Positions 34,749-46,602 of a stretch of DNA of 64,000 nt are shown here, piece by piece. Source of the DNA: Zychaea mexicana (Eukaryota > Mucoromycota > Mucoromycetes > Mucorales > Lichtheimiaceae); the NCBI RefSeq assembly GCF_025766255.1, contig NW_026516689.1:124001-188000 (forward strand). Direction: 5' to 3'. A program made the translations under genes and the position numbers. Each line of letters begins with the position of its first letter. Position 1 is the stretch's first letter. Below the pieces are notes generated by a model that did not search any database, was not told where the DNA came from, and saw nothing but the letters and a program-made list of their open reading frames with translations.

Positions 34749-37438
34749 AAGTTGCAAAACAGTAAATAAAATACCCCGAGCTATCATCAATACTCATTAA
34801 ACTTGTGATGAGAGCAGAAGAGAGATATAGATCATGTGTAACACCATTCATGCGTACGAGAATACAGAGTAAAACAAGTGAATGGCTGGTCTTCCCAGGA
34901 ACACGCATACCGCCTTCTTCTCCTCGCTTTCTTCCTGTTTTAATCAGGTCTGCATATGCACTGTCAGTGAAAAGGAACTAGAAGCTGAGAGGTGAGACTG
35001 TGGATTAAGAGAGGGGTTACGTACTCTACAGAAGAGGGGAAAAAAGAAGGCAGAGAACAAGTGAGAAGCAGCTACTGTAGCAAATTGAGCGATGATGATA
35101 TGAAAAGAAGGGAAGCGCACTCCGACTCTCCTTGGGCAGTATGTTTTATCATCAAATTGGGTCTTCGTGAAGTGCACAATCCTTTATCTAACGTTTGGCT
35201 AAAGTTGGCTCATACATGGCATAAACACAGCACGAAGTGCTGCACCCCTCGTACCCATGTTCTTTGACTGATTTACACGTTCTGAAAGCTGCAATGTATA
35301 CCGAAACGAGAGAGAGAGAGGCAAAGGAAGACATATAAGCGTCGCTCCTCTTCGTGCTTCTCCTGCTCTCATACAGTATGTGTAGGCACACGTACACAGT
35401 CTCACAAAATATGATGCGACAGTCTGTGAGCCCCGTTTCATTTGTTTCTGTACATATCACGTACGCGCACCAAAACTGGCCCCTACTCTTCTTACTCGGA
35501 ACGAAAAGTAAGGGAGTGGTGTGGGGTAGCTAGAGTCTTTTTTTCTCTCTCGCTCTTCCTTTTGGTGAACCTTCTTGTAACGAATAAAAGGTGAATGGTG
35601 ATCACTTATCATTAATGTCGTCATTTTAAAGAGACAGAGAGTTCTACGTGCATTTGGTATTGTATTTGATTAACTATTTTATGCCGACATGTAGTATATA
35701 TGGGCAGCATTATATAGCAGAAAATGCGACAACTATTATAGGTCAACGTAAAAGTAGTAGTCAAACTGGGTTTAATGCCAAGTGTAAATGTTATCATACA
35801 GTTTATACTCGTACGTAAATCTTTCTATGCCCTAGTTTTCCATCCAGTGGATGGTGGTAGTATGTAGGATGGAAAGAACTGGTGATCCGTGTGCTGGAAC
35901 TTGAATTAAATGCATTTGAAGGGGCACAGGAATAAAAATAACCAGCAGCAGAAGTAGTAGTAGCAGTAGTAGTACTAGTAATAGTAATAGTAGAAGCTGT
36001 TCCCTTCTTTTAGTGAGATAAGTAACCGATGAAGTTAAGGCGGTGCACGACCATGCCGATCTTGCAGTATGCAGCTCCCGGTCTCTTTATACGCACACAA
36101 TCCCACACCTCCTTCTCCTACATCCACTCACTTTCTCTCCTCGCTCTTTCGCTCTCTAAAAGGTCGTCACTAACAAATCGTCTTCTATAGTTCTAATCCA
36201 TAACTTTACTTTTACGCCATCTGTATATTTTGTACTGTAAATAATAGAATTGTTGGGCAGATAAAACGTCATACATGAACGACCATGCATGATGTACGAT
36301 ACGAGACACATTACTTTTGACTATTGACAACTATCAATACAAATTTCTCATCGTAGCCATCGCTAGTTCCTTTATTATTCTACCTCCTTATATAACTTAA
36401 AAGAAGTAGAGAAAAGAAGTAGAGAAAAGAAGTAGAGAAAAGAAAGAAGAAAAGAAAATTGCATTGATTGTTAGGTTAGAGCGGAGAGTCACCGAGATCG
36501 AAAAAAACTAAATACAGGGATTTCGGAAGTGTTTGTGTGCGTGTTAGAGAGTGTGCGAGAGCAAAAGATGAAAGGGACGTGCATTCGCCCGCACGTATAC
36601 ACTCTTTATCTCCAGCGCCTCTATTTCTATCATACACCTGGAGGGGAGGAGTAGGAAGATGGGGAGGAGCCCCAAGAAACTAATCCAACCACAAACTCGT
36701 TTTTCATTGTTCATTATTGATCCCTACATGATGTCGGTGGTTGGCAGATCGCATGTTGATATAGCAATCACAGTAACAGATAACATCATAAGATTTGCAA
36801 AAGAGTTGTTTCTGATACCAAGTGAGGCCTCGGGCTGTTAAGGAGGAGAAGGAAACCCTCTTTTTCCTTCTCCATATATCCAACCTATTTATTAAGCATT
36901 ACAAGTGTAAAGGCGGGAGATACCGGCATGAGAGATTGTATCTAGAGAGAGCTATTAGAATTAAATGAAAGGAGCCAGTATAGAGCATAGCTCACTGTAT
37001 GAAGTAATAATACTCTTGGATACTTCTACTGTAGTAATTATTTTCTAATGGCGCGTTGTAATATGTTTGATTGAAACAGCACACAGAGAGAGAGATATTA
37101 GAAAAAAAGAGTTACAGAACTTTCTTCGCACATACTATAATTCACCTTAAGAAAGGGGCGGGGTATCTTGGGGGAGGGGAAGAAAAAGGACTCATACAAA
37201 GGGGTGGATTTTTTTGAGGGAGGGAGGCGGAATACACCGAACTATATGCTTTATATGTGATTGTATCATCACATCAAATCATACCATCAGCTCAGATATT
37301 TGGTTAATATAAATATAACAACCCGTTTCCCAGATGGATCCTTTTTTCCCTTCTATCATCTCTCAACAGTTGGGAAGACTTCCTCTCCTTCTGATTGTTT
37401 TTAATCCCTAGACAGCGGCAGCAGCAACAACAACAACA
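34749..37438. other. Gene-poor region, about 2.7 kb
   Basis: AT-rich sequence with several simple repeats: an AGT/TAG trinucleotide stretch at 35955-35993, a 13-bp tandem repeat at 36402-36440 and GA-rich patches. Upstream of the 37439 gene is a CAA/CAG-rich leader. The 36659-36841 frame (ATG present) has no recognisable features and is not called. Confidence 0.5.
36402..36440. repeat. 13-bp tandem repeat, 3 copies
   Basis: Unit agaagtagagaaa three times in a row, followed by further purine-rich sequence. Confidence 0.9.
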
Positions 37439-38637
37439 ATGGAAAACACAATCGTATTGCCACCTCGATCTTCCAGAAGAAATCGACGTGTTTGTGCTGT
37501 TGTACCATACGATGGTACAGCAAGACCAAAGCTGGACAAGCGATACCGGGCAAGATCTTATTCGGAGATGATGGAGACTAAAAACACCTGCGAGCGCCTA
37601 GCGTTGTATGAAAAGACATTTGAGTTATGCATGCGTGCTGATCCTCAATTGACAGCATGGATCAAACGTGTCAAACAAAAGGGTATGCCCAAAGCCTTGA
37701 CAGAAGGTAATTACTTATTTACACTAGGCCTTAGCAGCAGCAGCAGTACTGATAGTGATGCAGCAATAGAATCAGGAAAATTATATAGAATAACAGTAAC
37801 TAAAATGGGTAGTTTCTAGGTTACAAGCCTCGTCGATCTGTATCGTCATCAGCCAATAGTGATAGCAGCAGCACAACTAGTAGCAGCAGCAACAGCAGCA
37901 AAAGCAGCAACAGCAGTAGCAACAACAGTCGTCGCAGCTTTAGTGTGTTTTTACGTAAAGCATCTGCCGCGTCGCCTGCTACTTCTAATGCATCACGTGC
38001 CTACTCCTCGCTTCCACCCGATCCACTCAAGTCTTCTGCGAGTCGATTCATTGCTACATCACTTAGTAAGCTCTCGTCCTTATCACGACAACCACATCAT
38101 CACAACAACAAGGACCATCAACTACAGCCCAGTTTAGCCCCTTCACCTAGCCAGCAGCCCCGACGCAGTTATGACAAAAGCACTAGCATTGTCCCATCTG
38201 CTTCAGCAAAGATCAAGCGACGTTTATCATCCCAACATCAACGGCTATTCAGCTCCAGCCCGAGCATCTCATCTGCAACGATCTCATCGCCTCGATCGAT
38301 TCAGCCGAGTACTAGCAATTGCACTAGCAACAGCAACAGCAAGCTCGCCAACAACAACAACAACAACAGCATGAAGAATAGCAGGGCTAACGATGCTGCT
38401 ATTGTTGTCCCATCGGTTACTGCCGCCTATAATACACCACTGCCCACCACAGCCATCAGTCCCGCCGCCAAAGGAAACAACAACGACGATATTAATAGAA
38501 AGTCATCTGAGCCAGTGCCAGTAGCCACGCATTCTGTCTTTCTCGAACGATTGCGCCTTCGACGGTCCCGTGAGCCCATGGTTGGTGTGAGCAATATTAC
38601 AAGCCATGCGAACAAAATCATTGCTGTCCGAGCTTAA
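37439..38637 (+). CDS. Uncharacterised basic, Ser-rich protein
   Basis: Two exons (37439..37706, 37820..38637) join in frame to 361 aa; intron 1 is 113 bp. I do not recognise a named family. The first 95 residues look structured and well conserved in character: RRNRRVCAVVPYDGTARPKLDKRYRARSYSE region, then CERLALYEKTFELCMRADPQLTAWIKRVKQKG, probably two amphipathic helices. After the intron the protein turns into a long Ser/Asn/Thr-rich, net basic disordered tail with RRS-type phosphorylation sites (PRRSVSSS, SRRSFSV, PRRSYD, KIKRRLSS), ending in a FLERLRLRRSREP helix. The basic RRxS repeats would suit PKA-type kinases; that is inference. The ATG directly follows a CAACAACAA leader. Confidence 0.75.
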
Positions 38638-39670
38638 CATATATATTCAATGTCGCATTTCTGTTCACTCTCACACATACACAGCGTCTTTTTATATATA
38701 TTTTATATATATTTCTCTCTTTCCTCTTTATACATTTGTTTATTTTTCCATTTCACCTTCTCTTACTATTACTTCTTACTACTACTACAACTACTACTAC
38801 GACTACTACTACTACTAACCCTACTATTACTACTATTGATACTACCATCACCAATATCATCCATCCATTTTTTCCTTTGTAATAAAATAAGGCAGCAGGT
38901 CTCGCTCTTCCAAAAGATTTTAAATATATCAGCTCAGATAATGCTACTCCACGTACCTTGCTTGTACTACATTGTTTTTTATACTGAGTAGATATTCTCT
39001 ACGAGAAGGGAAAAGGGGGAGAAAGGAGAAAGGATGGTTTGGGGGCAGGAACCGAGCGAAGGGATGGGACACACTTGAAATAGGTCGGAGAAGGGGGGCG
39101 CGAAGCTCCCAAGGTATGCAGTAGAGAACTCAAAATCTTTCTGTGTAATGACCGTTTGTCGTGGTTGCCGTGTTGCCCTTGGCATAACAATTACCATCAT
39201 CGAACATTATCGCCGTTCGGTTAAGATTCTGCAGGGTGTCGCTCAAAGAACTAATAGAGAATAAGCTTGTGACACGGGACCCCCTAACAGTGCTACACAC
39301 AAGTCGTCAAAACTCAATCATCATCAAAGTGTGTAATACCTGATTATTGATCTCAGTTCACCTGTCTTTTTGTACTTTTCACTCCAGCCTCCGCAAAAGA
39401 AAAAAGAACACCGGTAATGGATGAACAACACACTTTTTTGCGTCATGTCCCTGTGGTGGTACACAATGAGGCTGATGAGGGTCTGAAGTGAAATGTACAT
39501 CAACAAACAACACTCCATGTATGTGTAAGTATGCACTTTTCATGAAAGAATAGGGCTTTGCACATTTCTTTCACTCTTTCCTTTTTCTTCGCTTCTTCTT
39601 CTGTTCCTTCTTGTTTTCGGTCTTATTATCTTGTTCATATCTTTTACATAAAAAAAGTTTTAGAAAGATA
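38638..39670. other. Intergenic with CTA repeats and a weak minus-strand coding signal
   Basis: Downstream of 38637 there is a TA/CTA-rich tract (38750-38840). On the minus strand around 39300-39100 a short frame reads LSDTLQNLNRTAIMFDD, faintly like the small DASH subunits, but no consistent splicing joins it to flanking frames. Otherwise nothing supported. Confidence 0.4.
38771..38843. repeat. Imperfect CTA/TAC trinucleotide repeat
   Basis: Imperfect run of tac/act/cta units with a few substitutions, in the 3' flank of the 37439 gene. Confidence 0.85.
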
Positions 39671-39982
39671 ATGCCTGTTCCAACAGCAGGGACACCATCG
39701 TCATCAATATTTTCGACAACAGAAGAAGAGGAGCTTACTTGCTGGGACTATGTGCGTGGCGCACCTGCAGGTATCAATGATTGGATTGCCCTGGAACTTG
39801 ACCGTATCGAACGTCAAGTGCTTCCCCGGCATTGCAAGAATTATGCGGCACTTGCAAACTTTCTGGAGTCCATGATGTACAAAACAACCAGCTACAGTTA
39901 CTACTGCTGCAATGCACGGTCGCAACAGGATGATACGAGCATTACCACCACCCCCACAACAACAGATGCTACTACTACTTGA
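39671..39982 (+). CDS. Small uncharacterised protein
   Basis: Single-exon frame of 103 aa. Not recognised. The central part is rich in structured-type residues: LTCWDYVRGAPAGINDWIALELDRIERQVLPRHCKNYAALANFLESMMYKT, likely helical. The N terminus is Ser/Thr/Glu-rich and the C terminus is a Thr-rich tail (TTTPTTTDATTT). A CT-rich leader (39565-39625) precedes the ATG, in keeping with a fungal promoter. A possible donor (gtatcaatg) within the frame at 39771 could shift the C terminus if used, but the uninterrupted reading is the more protein-like. Could be lineage-specific. Confidence 0.55.
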   Translation: MPVPTAGTPSSSIFSTTEEEELTCWDYVRGAPAGINDWIALELDRIERQVLPRHCKNYAALANFLESMMYKTTSYSYYCCNARSQQDDTSITTTPTTTDATTT

Positions 39983-41475
39983 AGCATAGCTCACCATCAT
40001 AACTCGGGGGATGAACCACAAAGAACTATGTGCTTTCGTCTTATGGGTCTAGACACAACAATAAAGTGCTTGTGTCTTCTGCTTCTTCTTCGACAATAAT
40101 ACCTTGTAACATCGCTGGTTGTATCTCTCATTTTCTATATCCATTAATGTAAACTTTTTTTTGCCACTGCTATTGTTATTATGTAAATATCATAACCTTA
40201 AAGAAAATGGTGTATATTGATAAGTGTGTAGGTCCAATCATTTGTATCATATAATGTACCTGCTTCCCCTACTTCATCTCTCATCCCTACCCTTCTTTTG
40301 CCCCTCACCGTTCCTGTTTGCTGAAAGTATGGAATTTGTACGTATGCGATTAAACTCTAATTTTTCTGACATAATATTATTACATGGGACCCTACATACA
40401 TTATATATCGTCATCGATGTATATAGATGTATAATAGAAATCAGGATATAAGAAAGTGTAATAATAGTAACAACTGCTATTCAAAAAGTAACGAATACAT
40501 ACGATTCCCTATATCTTACCCACAGCTGACACAAGCTCGTTTCCTGGTATTGCTTCCATTTTTTCTTCTTTCTTTCTTACTCTTCATCATCATTTGCATC
40601 CGTTTTCCCCCTTCCCGTATCCCGAAAAAATATCGGAAGATAAGCAATATCACTTGAAATAAGGAAAATGAGGCATTGCATGCAGTTTTAATATTATTTG
40701 ATTTTTCATCATCAACATATACACTACTAAAACTTAGTACTCCAATTTTGATAGCATGTTGAGTTTTTTAGAGCCTTTCCTAGTTCAGGTTTAGTGTAGA
40801 CGAATGCCGGCAACGTAGCTGGCCCTTTTGCCGCGTGCAACAACAACATTGTCGGCCATGCGCCACGCGAGACGCTCACGCTACCTTACGCTGCTATCAG
40901 GGCGGCTTATTTCTCTGAGGGTATAGACACCGTTACGATTGTTCAGTCAAAACCTTAATTCCTCCCCCACCTCTACTATTGCTGTCATCTGTATATATAA
41001 AAGAACTACTTGTTGACAAGTATTGTCGGAATAACCAAAGATATAATGTTGTTGTTAATATTGGCTAGTAGCTCTACTTGCGCATTTTCTGCAGGTTACC
41101 GGCTGTGGTTGACGCTGCAAGCTCCCTCTCGCTGAATCAACAGGTCGTTAGTGTATGTGATGGTGTTTGGACCTTTATGATCTCTCGCTAATCCTATTCT
41201 TGCTGCTGCTACTAAAATACCATTAGCCGAAGAGGAACTTATACTGTCAAATGAAACAGGATGAAAAGGGCCGATTTTTTTTCTAAGCGCGTGTCGCGGT
41301 TCGCAGCTGAAATTCGCGTAAAAAATGCTTTAGCTAAACGGAAGATCTCTTTTTCTTTATTCTCTACAACAGTAAAAAGTAGGTATCAACAGGCTTTTTT
41401 TGTTCTTTTTGCACGATTGTTTTTGCTTTTTGCTAAGTAGCAATTTGGTAATGATTTTTTATTCCAGTCAACGTC
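39983..41475. other. Intergenic with a GC-richer island
   Basis: About 1.5 kb between the 39671 gene and Aladin. A stretch of about 130 bp at 40800-40930 is clearly GC-richer than its surroundings (gccggcaacgtagctggccc, gcgccacgcgagacgctcacgc) and has no open frame of note. It could be an upstream control element or a structured RNA. Nothing else supported. Confidence 0.4.
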
Positions 41476-43613
41476 ATGGATGAACACGATCCTGTCTCGG
41501 ATCAATTCCTGCACAGTAATGTAAGAAGTACTCAGTACACCTTTTTTTTTCAAACATACACGTTCCCCCTTTATCGCTTTTATCTCCAACTCACCTGTGA
41601 TACGATAAAATGCAATAAAGTAATTAAACTTGAATCCACTGCTCTAATTGATTAGGACCAGCTCCCACCTTCCATACTTTTGACTCGCGAATCTGCACCA
41701 GTGCGCGCCACAGAAACTACTACTTTTCCTGCCCAGGATACCGCTCAACAAGGGTTTTTTACCAGCTTAACCAATCCGCTGCGACAGTATATTCGGGATA
41801 TGTACGTAGTATTACTTCAAGACGAGTTATGAAAGGAATTTATCGTCACTTTAATATATATATGAAAAGGCTGAACGTTCATTTTGCTATTTGTCTACAC
41901 ATTTAGTACAAAAGGGTACGAAAACAGTACTGCGAACACGTAAGCAAAAATTACATGGACATATCTGCGCTTGACAGGGAAAGGAAGGGCGGAGGAGGAG
42001 GAGGAGGAACATCAGACGACTAACGGACAAGACAACTCATGTATACTAGTCCACTTTATGATGTACCACGCGTCATTGGTGAATTGATTCATACATATTA
42101 TCGACCCACTAGTCAGCTTGTTAACGATCCACCGGAATTGAAAAGTGATGCGATTCGATCCATGGCATGGCACCCACACCGCAACATTATTGCTTTTGCC
42201 GATGAACACGATGCAATTTATGTTTACGAGCGAGAAGGACAACACCAAGGCTGGAAGCGCGAAGTGTTGAAACATCCATTTATGCGTGATATCACGTGTA
42301 TTGAATGGAAAAAACGAGCACGCGGTACACTTGCCGTTGGATGTCGGTAAGAAAGCGGAAGCATTGACGACTGATAGTTGATGGTGTTTAACTGACTTGA
42401 TCTCTTCTTAACCTGTTAGAAAAGGTATTTGTCTTTGGAACCTTGGAAGCGAATCAGAGCAAGACTCTGCATCCATGAACTACTTATTCCATCCGGAACA
42501 TGAGAATATCAGCTCGATAGCTTGGGATCCATCACCAGCCAGTCATCTTCTTGCAGCAGCATCGGGAACAATGGGCACAATTGTGGTTTATGACACAATG
42601 TTCTTAAGCACGATGCCGCTTAAACGTAAAGGAAAAGGGAATCTGCTGTTACGCTGGAGTCCAAATGGACGATGGCTTTATGTGGCGACAAAGTAAGTTA
42701 CGGTTACGTCAGTAGCTATGTTACAAGGTTTATTGACTGAAGAATTATCTCTATGGATTCACTTTCAGATCAGGAACCTCGCGCATGTGGGATACATTGG
42801 ATTGGACGTATAAAGAGTTGAATAATCCACCGGGTTTATGGGTTCAGGTATGGGATAATACGATCCTTGCGGGCAGATCTGTAAAAGCAATGTATAGTGA
42901 TACCAACATCCTTTATGAAATGATATATAGTCTGCATGCTGGGCACCTGATAGTCGAAGCTTATTGCTTTCCATGCACGGTAAAAGCGATGTTCATCTCA
43001 TTTACTGGGCAGGATCATCGAATGCTTCAGGTAAACTTAAAAATATACCCATTGAAAAGCGGTGGTATCTATCACAGGCCGAGAAACTAAATCTATCTGC
43101 TATCTAGAGATCTGCCATGAAAAAGTATACTCTGCATTACCCTCGATTGACAGCGTAGCCGGGGATGGCAAATGCTTTACTGTTGGAGATTCGATCAAGG
43201 AGCTTGTACTATGCCCTGATACTGGCCGGAGGTTGGCTGTGATCTTCACCAATTCTTCGGCAGTTGCTTTGTACGCAGTAGATATTGAATCACCTTTGAC
43301 GCTCAAGAACAAATCCGCATTAACAAAAATGTAATTTTTTCTGTTTTCATTCTATGGGTGCATCCATGAACATTAACTTTACTGATATCTTCTTTGTAAT
43401 AGTGGCAACATAAATGACTCGGTCGTCAATTTGTCTACAGATCAGGCATCACAGAACGATACCAACAACAACAACAACGGTTCAATCGAGCCCACAAACA
43501 ACCGAAAACCTGTGCATATCTCTCTGTCATCTCGCTTTCGCTTCTCGACAACCAATACATTAGCGATCCTATACGATAATGAAACTGTCAGCTTCAAGTC
43601 AATTAAGCCATAG
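41476..43613 (+). CDS. AAAS: Nucleoporin Aladin (WD-repeat)
   Basis: WD-repeat nucleoporin of the nuclear pore cytoplasmic ring. Proposed exons: 41476..41520, 41656..41801, 41907..41939, 42050..42346, 42420..42692, 42769..43064, 43108..43330, 43403..43613 (507 aa). Seen: FFTSLTNPLRQYI near the N terminus, then blades AIRSMAWHPHRNIIAFADEHDAIYVYE, DITCIEWKKRARGTLAVGCRKGICLWN, ISSIAWDPSPASHLLAAASGTMGTIVVYD, LLLRWSPNGRWLYVATKSGTSRMWDTLDW and VLCPDTGRRLAVIF. These match Aladin order and spacing. The acceptor of exon 4 could also be 42032; I prefer 42050 because a ctaac branch point lies about 25 nt before it. The 42848-43107 part is weak: the blade there is poorly conserved and the proposed 43-nt intron is unusually short. 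The last exons have a FRFSTTNTLAILYDNETV blade. Confidence 0.85.
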
Positions 43614-44060
43614 ACAGCAAAAAACCCATCTTTCCCCCACGCACATAAATCCAAACACATATTCCTTGCTCTTTCCTGAAAATGGGTGTTTACCATGCAT
43701 CATCTCAATTTATGATAAGACACTTGTTTCTGCAAATTGTTGCTTAGTATGGTCACTACAGCTTTACTTATACAAGTTAATGCACTCTATACAAACAAAT
43801 GCAAGTATAACAACCGGTGGCAAATAACTCGGTATTACAAAGCTTTTGAAGAAAGGGGACTTTAGCTTGCGTGAGCTGGGCTCGGGAAGGATGGAAGCAA
43901 ACCGCTGTAAGAAGCCTAGTCTTCTCTGCATGTGGGGAAAAGATCTACGAGTGAGAGAAGTTCCAGGGAATTGTTTAAAAAAAATGAGTAAAAAAAAGAA
44001 AACCCCCGTATTAAACTACTTGTTGTTCTTTTCTTTAACTTTCCTTTAATCCAGCAAATA
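43614..44060. other. Intergenic spacer
   Basis: 447 bp between two plus-strand genes. It ends with a T/A-rich stretch just before the PPZ start codon. No coding or RNA feature seen. Confidence 0.55.
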
Positions 44061-46036
44061 ATGGGCAATATCAGCTCCAAAAAACGGAAGGAAAGGCCCA
44101 GTATCATCAGAACAGAAAACTCGGATAATGAATACTACAACACTACTGTAAGCCCTATACTTCGCATGCACGCGCGCCGGAGAAGGAAGGGTGCCACATA
44201 ATTTGATGATAATGCTGATCCCTTTTTTCTATTCTGGCAATTCACGTAATACGAACTGCTATTGTGCATAAACACCCAAAGACAACTTCGTTGAATTCCA
44301 TACTCGTAAATTCCAACAGCCCACAACAACCTTTACCAGCCAATTCAGTACAAGACAACGCGACCGATCGTTTAGCAGCACTTGACCAACAAGACGACGC
44401 AAATGAACAAGACAACAATGACGATTCCCTAAATACCGATTTGAATCAGTTGACGTTATCGGATCAGAACCAGCTGACAGCCACATCCATGCGATCCATT
44501 GGTAGCAATTTGGACATCGACGAATGTATCAACCGTTTGCTTGAAGTAGGCATGGGTGGCAAAGTGCACAAGTCGATCTGTTTTAGAAACTCGGAAATCA
44601 CGGCCATATGTAGGGCAGCACAAGAAGTGTTCCTTAGTCAGCCCGTAAGTCTATACCTTTCTTGTTGCATCATAAACAAAATGAAGATAGTCAAATCATC
44701 AACGATTAATAACGAGATGCTGCATAATATATCATCAAATGATTTAAAAGTCAATGATCGAATTGAGTCCACCAGTCAAGATCATGGGCGATATTCATGG
44801 ACAATTTCACGATCTTTTGCGATTATTTGAAATGGTAAATAGCGGGAACTTGAAGATAATCGTCGGCTTGAAACATGATGAAAGAGACTCAAATATGAAC
44901 TACATGATAGGGTGGATTTCCACCGGATTCCAACTATTTGTTCATGGGCGACTATGTCGACCGGGGGAAACAGTCTTTGGAAACCATCTTGTTACTGTTT
45001 TGCTACAAGATCAAATATCCGGAAAATTTCTTTCTAACCCGAGGCAATCACGAATGCGCCAATGTCACCCGAGGTATAAGGATGAAGTTTTTAATGCTTT
45101 TCGAACGTGGTTATAGAGAGAGTCTGTGTATATTGAAAGGAAGACGAGCGCTAATAAGCAAAAAATCTCTCTGATAACTGTGTGACACCCTGATTGCAGT
45201 ATATGGTTTTTATGACGAATGTAAAAGACGTACCAATGTAAAAATATGGCGTGTCTTTATCGATGTATTCAACACACTACCGATCGCTGCGCTTGTGGCA
45301 GGCAAAATATTCTGTGTACATGGCGGTTTAAGTCCGTCACTAAACTCTTTAGACGACGTACGAAACATTATACGGCCTACCGATGTGCCTGAATATGGGC
45401 TATTGAAGTAAATATAACACAAAACAAGATCTGAACGAGAGAAGTAAAACTTACCCACCACTTTTTAGCGACCTTTTATGGTCAGATCCTTCAACTAGCA
45501 CCGATGACTGGGAGGATAGTGACAGAGGAGTATCATATTGTTTTGGAAAACGGATTGTCAACGAATTTCTTGCAAAGTTTGATCTTGATCTTGTTTGCAG
45601 GGCACATATGGTAGCGTTGTCGCTCCTTCTCTATTTCTACAAGAGAAGAATAGGGTTTAGTGTATCTCGGCATCTTAATAAGAGTTTTCTTTTATGTTTT
45701 TAGGTTGTTGAAGACGGATATGAATTCTTTAATGAGAGGACACTTGTCACTGTGTTTTCAGCGCCAAACTACTGTGGAGAGTTTGACAATTTTGGTGCAA
45801 TCATGAGCATCAACGATGAGTTACTCTGCAGCTTCGAGCTATTGACACCCACGGATCATCCACCGGCAAAATTAGCAGCAATTAGTAAGGCCAAGGGCGG
45901 CCGGAGACCAAGGTAAGAAAAGTTGAAGATAGAGATAAGATTGATGTGAAATGCCTACCATGTGCTAACTGATACTTCATATTGCTTACGTAGTCCACCA
46001 ATGATGAGCACTTCACCGCTCAGTAATAGTGATTGA
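44061..46036 (+). CDS. PPZ1: Ser/Thr protein phosphatase, PPZ type
   Basis: PP1-family metallophosphatase of the fungal PPZ group, which controls salt tolerance, K+ uptake and the cell cycle. Eight exons (44061..44147, 44282..44644, 44751..44834, 44911..45073, 45200..45407, 45469..45610, 45704..45912, 45994..46036) join in frame to 432 aa. The MGNISSKK start is the N-myristoylation context typical of PPZ. A polar extension of about 125 aa precedes the catalytic domain, shorter than in yeast Ppz1. All catalytic motifs are intact: [75 protein letters not shown] and [16 protein letters not shown]. One oddity: the segment usually read [12 protein letters not shown] has Met for Gln, at the exon 6/7 junction. 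Confidence 0.93.
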
Positions 46037-46602
46037 AACAAAAAAGTTGATGATCGTGGTACTTTGATGTAATAAACCTTTTTTTTTATCAGAGAAAACA
46101 GCTTTTTATCATATGCTCGTGATTTTTTTTAGAAGGGAATGTTTTATTGAGATAACTGATGTATAAGCTCTAGAAGTTTCAAGAGACCTAAACACTTAAA
46201 GGTTTGGAAGTAATGGATTAAATAGCACATCACATATAGCATATAGCTGGGGAAAGCCTTTATGACGTGCAAACCAACAACATCTTTTTAAAGTGCTCAA
46301 ACAAACTGCCATTAAAGCTAAAGTGCTAAATTGTCTTAAACCATCGCTCAAATGCAAGGCTAATGACTCGAGCCACCATTTGCATATGTGTTGCAACACA
46401 TTAACATAATAGCTGTACATTCACATCAATCACGCACATCCTGACCCTTGTAGTCTAGAGAAATATAAGCAATACTGTATAGACAGCTAAAGCGGATGAG
46501 GCCATAGCAAGGAAAGAAGCAGCAGTGCCATTGTTTCTCTTACAATGCACTTTAATCATTGACAGAGTTGGTTGTCTTTGGAATAGTTTCTTTAGGCAAT
46601 TT

